Positions 24,425-33,859 of a stretch of 64,000 bases of DNA are shown here, in pieces (the first letter of the stretch is position 1; the number at the start of each line of letters is the position of its first letter). The notes beneath the pieces were generated by a model. It was not told the DNA's origin and did no database searches. It saw only the letters and a program-made list of their open reading frames with translations. Both the position numbers and the translations under genes were made by a program. Source of the DNA: Sisyra terminalis (taxonomy: Eukaryota > Arthropoda > Insecta > Neuroptera > Sisyridae); the NCBI GenBank assembly GCA_958496175.1, contig OY292275.1:60651701-60715700 (forward strand), written 5' to 3'.

Positions 24425-25345
24425 GTGCCAATTGGGCAATCCAGGCATCCTAATTTGGCAATGCCAATAAAATTTTCCAAGTCTTCTTTTTTCTGTTCCG
24501 AAATAGGTAGGATACAAATTTTCCAGAGTCTTTGTGTTCTAAATTTTCAATTTCATACGAATCATTGGTATCTAAAATGTTTTTTTGTGCATTTCGGAAG
24601 CGTATGATATATTTCCCTTCTGAAAATTTTTCATAGGGACTTTAGTCGAATTTGCAAAATTGAAGGATTTGCCAATTCCATTGTCGAAGATCTTCAATGT
24701 CCTTTTAGATAACTTCATGATTTATTCTCTATATGGCAGCGGTCGGGGAACTTTTTTGTGTAAGTCAATATTATTTCCCCCCCCATTCTGAAAAGAAAAC
24801 AACTAAAATAAATTTTAAATAAACAGTATTTATTGCATTAATTTACATTTACATGTTCCTTATTATTATAACCTATTACCCGAAAAAAAATCCTTTTTTA
24901 CCCCCGTTGGGGTAATTTACCTCGGTTCCCCGATCGCTGGTCTATGGTGTTTAATAATTCAATGGTTAAGTAATTTAATTTTTTAAGAACTGACATATCC
25001 TTTTTGCCATTAGGATTTCTCATTTGGGTGCCAACAGGGATTTTCCTATTGGGCATGGCCCACTGGAATCCAATGAAGACCATATGTATACCTTGGACAT
25101 TCCCAAAATAGTTTCTAGTCGATTTCTTGTGAATTATGTTATCATGGCTTGCTATTTAATTTTTGAGTCTCCGCCATTTTTATTGGTTACTCATTAGTGC
25201 ATTGCTTTCCATGGATACTGTGATGAAAATTCGTTTTTTTTTTTAATAAAAATACAATACAGCAATGGAAGAATATATAAATGAAAATCCATTAGATCTT
25301 TATATTTGTCGTTGTGCCATAGACTGTTCACAGTACCTTATATCT
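24425..25345. repeat. Segmental duplication, copy A
   Basis: Shares long colinear blocks with 26356-27025, such as CCAAGTCTTCTTTTTTCTGT, TCCGAAATAGGTAGGATACA and TATATTTGTCGTT, about 650 bp in all. Copy A also contains a hAT MITE (24737-24939) that copy B lacks, so that MITE inserted after the duplication. Confidence 0.7.
24737..24939. mobile_element. hAT-type MITE, second copy (203 bp)
   Basis: Ends CAGCGGTCGGGGAAC and GTTCCCCGATCGCTG match the MITE at 7304-7549, as does the inner GGGGTAATTTACC. Flanks CTATATGG and GTCTATGG are a worn 8-bp duplication. Confidence 0.75.
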
Positions 25346-25352
25346 TATACCT

Positions 25353-26348
25353 AAGGTAGAGTCACCAAATAACGTCCCCTTTTTGAAAAATAAAAATTTT
25401 GAAAAAAATGTTGCGATTAAAGGAATAAATATAACGTCAAAGTTTAGTTATAACATTTCTTTATTATTTTAAATAAAAAAAAATCTGTTAAATTCTTTAT
25501 TATTTATACAAAAATATTCTTTACAAAAAAGTAGACATTCTGAAAATAATTTTTTGGGCACCTAATTACGTCCCGGGGACGATATTGAGATCACAATAAT
25601 CAGGACTTACATAAATATAAACTATATTTTTAACAATATATAATTATTAGTATAATCATAATAATAATAATATCTAATCAGACTTATTAATCATTGATGT
25701 ACCTATAGTTTAAACTTTAAGTAATTTTAATTCTCTAAGCAAATTGAACAGATAAAGTTAGGCCCTGGATTTTCAACACAATCCTCATGGATCCATTGGA
25801 AACATTTTGTGCATCCTATCCACTTTTCTCCCATTTTATCATGATGCTGATCCCTGTTCCGTCCACACTAAATATTTTACTGAAAAAATGATTGTTGAAA
25901 AAATACAACCGCCGAATAACAAAGTAATTTCAATTTTGTCCCGGGGGCGATATTAGGCTTATATAAGGGGATGATATTAGGAATTTGCCAGTTGTGTTGA
26001 CAACATGTATTCAACCAAAAACGCATGTCATAACCTAAATGAAAATATAATCGATTTAATTTTAAGCGATAACATCAAATTTTGGCAAAATTTCGTTTAA
26101 ATAATTCAAGAACATCACCATTTAAACCTTATCGATAGTATTTCAATCAAAAACTTACCTTGACAAGTTTTTTATTTTTTTAAATATCTTGACACAGACC
26201 CAACATTTCACCGCTAAACATTTGAAATGGTTGTTTGACTTAACTGACTTTAAATTCAAATTATAAAAACAAGGTGGCGTTATTTAGAAAAAAAGATACC
26301 CGAGGGGGCGAAATTAAGCTTGGGGACGAAATTTGGTGACTATACCTT
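25353..26348. mobile_element. TIR element with transposase remnant (about 1 kb)
   Basis: Ends are inverted copies: AAGGTAGAGTCACCAAATAA at the left, and at the right GGGGACGAAATTTGG followed by TGACTATACCTT. It lies between the two copies of a segmental duplication (24425-25345 and 26356-27025). On the minus strand it holds a short zinc-binding coding remnant (25727-25872). The target duplication is unclear (TA or similar). Confidence 0.65.
25727..25872 (-). pseudogene. Transposase C-terminal zinc-binding tail (pogo/Tigger-like)
   Basis: The minus strand encodes about 47 residues ending at a TAA stop. They include KWIGCTKCFQWIHEDC and, ten residues on, CSIC, giving C-x2-C-x3-WxH-x2-C-x(n)-C-x2-C. 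This PHD/zinc-ribbon-like tail is typical of the end of DDE transposases of the pogo/Tigger and related groups. An in-frame stop lies directly upstream and the DDE catalytic core is absent, so it is a fragment. The family assignment is by motif only and could be another DDE superfamily. Confidence 0.5.
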
Positions 26349-26355
26349 GCCATTT

Positions 26356-27025
26356 GTTTGCTAATTTGGCAATGCCAATAGAATTTTTCCAAGTCTTCTT
26401 TTTTCTGTTCCGAAATAGGTAGGATACAAATTTTCCCGAGTCTTGGTGATCTAAATTTTCAATTTTATACGACTCTTTGGTATCTAAAATGTTTTTTTAC
26501 GCATTTCGGAAGCTTGTGGTATATTTCCTTTCTGAAAATTTTTAATAGTCGAATTTGTAAAATTGAAGGATTAACTAATTTCATTGTCGAAGATCCTCAA
26601 TGTCCTTCCAGATTACTTCGTGATTTATTATCATTAGAATTTCTCATTTGGGTTCTTCTTGAGTTCCAATAGGAATTTTCCTATTGGACATACCCCACTG
26701 GGAGCGTTATCATGGCTTGCTATCCTTAAATCTTTCCAGTCTCCGCCATTTTGATTTGTTACTAATTCAATTAATTGGTCTTCAATCTGTCCAATATTTT
26801 TAATTCTACTCATTGGTTCATTACTTTCCATGGATACTATGATGAAAATTTAGCTTTTTCTTCTATCATATCATAAAGTGAGCAAATTCAAAGAAAATAC
26901 AATACAAAGTAATGGAAAAACATAGTTAAAATGAAAATCCATTAGTTCTTTATATTTGTCGTTATGCCATCGAAAGTTGCCAACATTGTCTTGCAAAACA
27001 ACAATAGATTGTTCACAGTACCTTA
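26356..27025. repeat. Segmental duplication, copy B
   Basis: Colinear with 24425-25345 (see there), without the hAT insertion. Ends at the shared GTTCACAGTACCTTATAT, after which the two copies diverge, exactly where the ~1-kb TIR element begins in copy A. Confidence 0.7.
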
Positions 27026-27837
27026 TATATCTATCTACTATTTATTTGCGGATTTCTTTACATTCATTTTTAGAATTCTCGCTATATATTTACCTGGTAC
27101 AATCAAGGCCAAATAAATTACTTGCAAAATATATTATTTGTGTCACAATTTACCATCCATTCGGAAAAAAACTTATTTTCTATTCTAAAAATTCAATTCC
27201 TAAAAAATCACCTATTTTTTTTATTTATATTCTAGAGAGCCATGACAATTTGCACCTCCCTTTTTTGGGGAAATTAAAATTGACCTTAATTGCATATTTT
27301 TTTTCTGCCCATTAACATAAGTTGGCGAACAATTAGCAAAGATATCACGTTTCGAGTGAAACGATTTACTTTTCTAATTAATGTCTTCCATTTCTATTGA
27401 AAATTGGACAACAATGCTTCCCATATTTGATATAATATCTAATCAATAATTGGAGGCATAACTGTTGAGGTTGTAATTGTTTTTTTTTGTTTATAGCTTA
27501 CATGGCTCACTTATGCATTTAATATGTAAATTAGTGCTGGTATGTAAATTAGTGTTAGTATATTAGGTTTACATTAATAAAAATATCTATTGTTGTTCAT
27601 GCCATATACATTACTGCCTTATTAAGTCAAAAAAATTTCAAAAATACACCTTAATGCCTCAATTTACGCAAATGTTTGCTTTAGAAATTAGCGATTTTAT
27701 TTGCAGATTTCTTTTTAAATAATCAATTAAGAGTTTTTTTTCTGGAAAATGAGTTAATTGTATGATTTTTTCACCGTTTACCTGCGCAAATCTTTGCTTA
27801 TCTGCATAGAAAATCTTCACATTTATAATTTTATATA
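27026..27837. other. Intergenic, no gene seen
   Basis: AT-rich; an open frame of 119 codons (26956-27315) overlaps duplicated non-coding sequence and has no domain resemblance, so I do not call it. Confidence 0.5.
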
Positions 27838-28290
27838 TCTACATATCAAAAATAATCGAGATATCCATGAAAAACAGTTCATCAATGAAAACCAATTACA
27901 TTGTTTTCCCAACTGCGACCATTTTAAATGAGTGACCAATAAGATAAGAGAAATAGATCAAAGTTGATATATCATAGCAAGCTTTGGCATTGTAAATTAT
28001 ATGTTTTTTCAATGCCATTATTTACTATTTATATTTTCTGACGAAACTTTTCCTAAGAATCAACTTTAAGAAATCCAAAAAAAAAAATTTTGCTGATTTT
28101 AAAAAGGATTAAAATAAATAGTGAATGATGATGCAGCATCCTTTATCCGATTTTAGACGAAATAAAACATACATTGTTTTCCCGATTGCGACCATTTTAA
28201 ATGAGTGACCAATAAGATGAGAAAACAAATCAACATTGATATATCATAGTAAGCTTTGGCAATGTAAAGTGTATGTTTTCAAAAATCTTC
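27838..28290. repeat. Duplicated unit (two copies in tandem)
   Basis: TACATATCAAAAATAATCGA and the following GACCATTTTAAATGAGTGAC with ATAGCAAGCTTTGGCA recur in part at 28170-28265 and more fully at 29125-29460. Both full copies end with GATGATGCAGCATCC. Confidence 0.65.
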
Positions 28291-28318
28291 CCACACAATT
28301 TTATATACCTACCTAGTC

Positions 28319-29127
28319 TAGGGTGATTTTTTTTTTGACTTTTTTTGGTCCCATCGTGAAATTTTGTTGGAAATACCAAAAAATAAATTCCCTGAAAGTT
28401 TGAGCCCTAAATATTAATTTTAAGTCCTCGACCAAGACGTGTAAAGATTTTCCATTGAAAATACACGGAAACTCTGATTTTTTATTTTTAAATTTCTATA
28501 TCTCAGCGGCATTTCATGCGATCGCTTTTATCGAAGATGGTTTTTTCTCAGAATTAAACGCTCTACAAAAGTGCCCATTGCGACAAAGTCGTAACTCACA
28601 CCGGTGAGGTAGTACGGGCCACTGAACCTGATTTTTCCATAAAATTCGCGTTTTTTTTGCATTTATCTCGTAAATAACAAGAGCTACGGAAAAATTATAA
28701 ACGAAAAACTTGTAGAGAATTTGATTTCCTACAAAAAAGGTCCTGTAGACCAAATCGCTAAGATCAATATTAAACGAGATATTAAGCCTTGAATTTTATG
28801 GAAAAATCAGGTTCAGTGGCCCGTACTACCTCATCGGTGTGAGTTACGACTTTGTCGCAATGGGCACTTTTGTAGAGCGTTTAATTCTGAGAATAAACCA
28901 TCTTCGGTAAAAGCGATCCCATGAAATTCCGCTGAGATATAGAAATTTAAAAATAAAAAATCAGAGTTTTCGTGTATTTTCAATGGGAAATCTTTACACG
29001 TCTTGGTCGAGGACTTAAAATTAATATTTAGGGCTCAAACTTTCAGGGAATTTATTTTTTGGTATTTCCAACAAAATTTCACGATGGGACCAAAAAAAAA
29101 AATAAAGTAAAATAAAAATCACCTCTA
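28319..29127. mobile_element. Foldback element, family alpha, copy 3 (about 800 bp)
   Basis: Starts TAGGGTGATTTTTTTT and ends AAAATCACCT, with arms as in the other alpha copies and one arm shortened as in copy 2. The flanks do not match each other. On the right the sequence continues directly into another copy of the unit that starts at 27838, so the right junction looks recombined. Confidence 0.75.
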
Positions 29128-29460
29128 CATATCAAAAATAATCGAGATATCCATGAAAAATAGTTCATCAATAAAAACCAATTACATTGTTTTCCCAATT
29201 GCGACCATTCTAAAAAAGTGACCAATAAGATAAGAGAAATAGATCAAAGTTGATATATCATAGCAAGCTTTGACATTGTAAATTATATGTTTTCAATGTC
29301 ATTATTTCCTATTTATATTTTCTGATGAAACTTTTCCTAAGAATCAACTATCAGAAACCCAAAAAAAAAAGTTTTTTGCTGATATAAAAAAGGATGAAAA
29401 TAAACAGTGAATGATGATGCAGCATCCTTTATCCGGTTTTAGACATAATAAAACATAATC
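29125..29460. repeat. Third copy of the 27838 unit
   Basis: Begins TACATATCAAAAATAATCGA immediately at the end of the alpha element and follows 27838-28160 closely, including AAGGATGAAAATAAACAGTG and GATGATGCAGCATCC. Confidence 0.65.
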
Positions 29461-30777
29461 TTCATCAAGATGACTCATATTTTGTAAATATAGAATTTAT
29501 CTTTTCACTATACAAATAAACTATATGTAAAATTGTGGTTCTTAATCGATTTTTACATTTTTTTTTCTTTCGAGAACAAAAATGTGCAATATTATATTGT
29601 TGCGGTTAAATGCAAATTTTCGCGTTCAAATGCAGTTACAAAACAAAATGAATATTTGTCATAGAATTGAATAATGCGAATATAGGGAATGGAAATATTA
29701 CATATTCAAGTACAACAATATCAATGACGTAAACTGTAAATGTCAGTGACATTCGAAACGCACACAGCATCCACTTTATCATTCAAATGTTGGAGAAATG
29801 TTTTTTTTTTTTTTTATTCAATTACATTATTCACTTGTGCATTATTTCACTTTTAAATAGAACGCATTTGTTGTTATCATGCAAAATAATTTTTCATCTC
29901 ATCTGCATACCAATTAGCAACAGAAAATTCGCATTTTTCCCCTACTCTTAGGAAAATGAGTGTTGTTCTAGTGTTTGGTGCATCTTTGGAATAATCGTGA
30001 CATTTGTGCACGATTTTTTTCCCTTCCATATAAAAATATTTCGTCACAAATTGACCAATATTGATTTGAAATTATTTCAACAGAAAATCTTATCCACCAT
30101 TTCTTAAAGTCAAAGCTTGCTTTTTTATTTCAAATTCTTTTATTTTATTGGTCGGCCATTTAAAATGGACGTATTTGGGAAAACAATATGATTGGTCCTC
30201 AGTAACTACGATACTTTCTATTGTATTAAACATTGGTTGATTGCTTTTCATAGATATCTCGATGATTTTTTTTTCTTTATATTATCGTCAAATAAATGAT
30301 TACTTTGTACTATTTTTCTGATTATTATCCGTTGGTTTCATTAATGAAACAATTTTATTTCGTAAAATCGAATAAAAGTTTACCATAACATTTTCTTTTA
30401 ATTAAATTTTACGACAAGCTAAACCGATTGAATACAAATTTGTTATTTTCGATTCTTGATTTTCTTGAAGGTAATTGAAACAAAAAAAAAACACTCATAT
30501 ACTAATGGGGATTGAAATAACCAACTTGACAAAGACGAATCCTTCGAGGATGCACAGGGAATGGGAAAAATGTGGCACATTTAGATGCAACAATGCAAGT
30601 CGAGTCGCTTTAGTCTTTGCCATGAATTTTCCTCGTCTCGCGAAAATTGACTGAATGTTGCACCGGGGGATTGTTAAGTTTTCCGGGGAGGTGAGGGGAA
30701 TGTCGACGCGATCAACTCGGTTTTATTAGGAAAATTTTATGTTTCTCTTGAATTCTCATTTTCAAGTCTCTTTAGTA
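29461..30777. other. Intergenic; GC-richer patch with a good splice donor
   Basis: Mostly AT-rich. The stretch 30540-30690 is clearly GC-richer and ends TTCCGGGGAG before GTGAGG, a strong 5' splice site. It could be a non-coding first exon of the gene whose first coding exon is at 33825, but this is only a guess from composition and the donor match. Confidence 0.3.
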
Positions 30778-32034
30778 GGGGAGACTGGGTACAAAAGTAA
30801 CAAATGCTTTTATGGGCTTATCCAATGGGCGAACTTCGTTTTGTTGCTATCAGGTGATAGCCTAGAGCACCCCCCTCAATCGCATTAAGTTGACGCGTGC
30901 GCAGTGCGTTAGTAGGTTATATAATAGGATGTAATGTGTTTTAACGAGCCAAAAGTAAGTTTTTTGACGTTTTTTTATTTATTGCTTACATAGTCGTAGA
31001 AGGATCATAGCAATCCGAATGTTTGCATATCCATTCTTGATTAGATAAATTGTACATTGTTTAAATTCATTTTTGTCTAGCATGTTCCGTTTTAAGGTTA
31101 TGTTACACGTTTTATAAAAAAATGAGAATGAGAACAAAAGTATGTATAGTTTTCTCAGAATTAAACGCTCTACAAAAGTGCCCATTGCGACAAAGTCGTA
31201 ACTCACACCGGTGAGGTAGTACGGGCCACTGAACCTGATTTTTTCATAAAATTCGCGTTTTTTTTTGCATTTATCTCGTAAATAACAAGAGCTACGGAAA
31301 AATTATAAATGAAAAACTTGTAGAGAATTTGATTTCCTACAAAAAAGGTCCTGTTGACTAAATCGCTAAGATCAATATTAAACGAGATATTAAGCCTTGA
31401 ATTATATCTTACAGAGAAAGAAAAAAAGATTTTAATCAATGATCGGCAAAAATTTCACAGAAAAATCAATTCAAGGCTTAATATCTCGTTTAATATCGAT
31501 CTTCGCGATTTGGTCTACACGACCTTTTTTGTAGGAAATCAAATTCTCTACAAGTTTTTCATTTATAATTTTTCCGTAGCTCTTGTTATCTACGAGATAA
31601 ATGCAAAAAAAAAACGCGAATTATATAGAAAAATCAGGTTCAGTGGCCCGTACTACCTCACCGGTGTGAGTTACGACTTTGTCGCAATGGGCACTTTTGT
31701 AGAGCGTTTAATTCTGAGAAAAAACCATCTTCGGTAAAACGATCCCATCAAATGCCGCTAAGATATAGAAATTTAAAAATAAAAAATCAGAGTTTCCGTG
31801 TATTTTCAATGGGAAATCTTTACACGTCTTGGTCGAGGACTTAAAATTAATATTAAGGGCTCAAACTTTCAGTGAATTTTTTTTTTTTGGTATTTCCAAA
31901 AAAATTTCACGATGGGACCAAAAAAAGTAAAAAAAAAATCAACCTAGTGGTTATATTAATTTAATGGCAATAATAACACCCAGCCGGAAATCAAGGTAAA
32001 AGTATTAACTGTTACTTTTGTACCCGGTCTCCCC
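30778..32034. mobile_element. TIR element with TA target site, carrying an alpha foldback (1257 bp)
   Basis: Ends GGGGAGACTGGGTACAAAAG and CTTTTGTACCCGGTCTCCCC are 20-bp inverted repeats with one mismatch, flanked by TA (30776-30777 and 32035-32036). The interior contains a rearranged alpha foldback (about 31150-31945). No transposase is visible. TA duplication points to Tc1/mariner-like or similar machinery; the family is not certain. Confidence 0.7.
31150..31945. mobile_element. Foldback element, family alpha, copy 4 (left end lost)
   Basis: Right end AATCAACCTA is intact, but the left arm starts internally at TTTTCTCAGAATTAAACGCT. Arms fold about a centre near 31430. Mirror-image frames of about 75-127 codons arise from the repeat and are not genes. 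Confidence 0.75.
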
Positions 32035-32036
32035 TA

Positions 32037-33824
32037 TATAAACAAAACATTGCAAAAATTATCAATCTAAAAAAAACGAAGGAAATGAGGAAAAGTTTTT
32101 CCTTTTCCAACCAACAACAAAAAAAAAATGGAATGTTTATTGACTTTTTGTGTAAATTGAAAAGTGCATTTTGTGTTCCAGATTTTTTCGTTTGTAATTG
32201 TAACAATATTTGTGTTGGGTCACATAAAAATGCAATTATTTCGACGTTTAATGGTTTTTTGTTGTTAATAGCGAAATTAATGGTTGCATATTGCGTATGC
32301 TTTTAAATCTTTCATAACACAAAAATGTATACGTTCGAATTTACTTCACTTTTGGTGCACTAAAAAACCCGATGACAGAAAAAGTGAAATTTTTTTTTGT
32401 TTGGGTAGTACCTATATTAAATAAATTAAATCAATCCGGACACGAGTAATGTATTTACGTAGTTGTTGAAGGTGGGGTGGAATTTGTGAATCTTTTGTAT
32501 CAAACCTATGATAAATATAGGTCGACCACACCTTTGGTTCTATATATAAAGTAAATTGTTTGCATGGAAAATTCTTCATTGTCGTCAAATCAAAATTTGT
32601 TTTCCATTAAAATTGGGTCAATAATTTTTATTACTTATTGAAATTAATGGTAGGTAAACATATTGAACTTTGCTAGCTTCTTCCCTAAATTTCAGTGGTC
32701 AGGGAAACCTGGAAATTCATGGTACCTAAATTATGTCTATTGAATTTTGAATCATTCGATATAACATGTCGAAGACAATTCGTGACAAACCATTTTTTTA
32801 GTGCCTCATCTGACACTTGCATTTTTTACTCTCCACATGCAATATTAAAAGAAAATAATGTAGCAACAATAACATTATTGTTGGACGGTTTTTTTTTTCG
32901 AATTCAGCAAAATGCAATTACGATGGTTGCACTTACGGTTGGGATTTGTAATTAATATTTTAATGGTGGCCGTAAAATGTTATGTCAGACATTTCTCGGG
33001 CTGTTTTTGTTTGGTTTCAAAGTGCAACACTTGAACGAATTGAATGATTCTAACTATCGATAAGAAACGAGACGGAGAGGAAAATTATTGTTTTTTTTGT
33101 CCGAGAATTTGCAACGTAAACGCTCTTTGGCTTTGGGGACGTAAACTATTCGTATTATCTTTGTGCTAAAAGGTGACTGAACTTTTGCAATAACAATCAA
33201 TCGATTTGGTACCAGAAAAAGCCTGAAAATTGCTAAAGCAATGGATTTTTAAAATTTGCCGCTGTTGCAATAATTCCTCCAACAAAAACCAACTGCTCCC
33301 TAAACTATAAAGTTAACATTTTCTAGAAAATCATTATAGAAATTATGAAATCAGAAAATTGAATGTACAAGTAGGTATACAGATAATTGAATTGTTGCAA
33401 GATAACTTAAGTGTAGGTCTCACAACAATTGTAACAATCTAATTTAGTTTGAAAAAGTGCTTCCGTATATTTCTCAACGTTTTTTTTTTTTAAAACAATG
33501 CCTTCAATTTTCAATGTCAGAATAATTTAATCAGTCATTATTACCTCCTTCTTGGTTTCCACTCCTCTATAATTGGTCGTTAAAGTGTTAAAAGTTTACA
33601 TTTTTTTTTCACAAAATCGCTACAAATCAAATCAAAAACCAATTTTTAACATTGAGCAATTTCACATTTGGTAACAATGCACAAATTGAAATCGTGCCGC
33701 ACACACCTTTCAGATAATTGGGCCGCCGATTTATTGATTATGATTGAATAATATTCGAAAAATGACCTTTGTTTTGATTTTTAGAAAGTTTCAAATAAAT
33801 TCATTATTTGTTTTTATTCGCCAG
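32037..33824. other. Upstream region of the WH1-CRIB gene, no coding sequence seen
   Basis: AT-rich. Probably contains the promoter and/or a 5' UTR intron of the next gene, since a splice acceptor (TTTTTATTCGCCAG, ending 33824) precedes its first coding exon. I cannot place a transcription start. Confidence 0.4.
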
Positions 33825-33859
33825 AAATTTGAGTGGAAACGATCGTCGTCGCTGGAGAT

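Noticed and set aside
26956..27315. 119-codon plus-strand frame
   Set aside because: Begins inside duplicated non-coding sequence; composition is AT-driven and the other copy of the duplication does not keep the frame.
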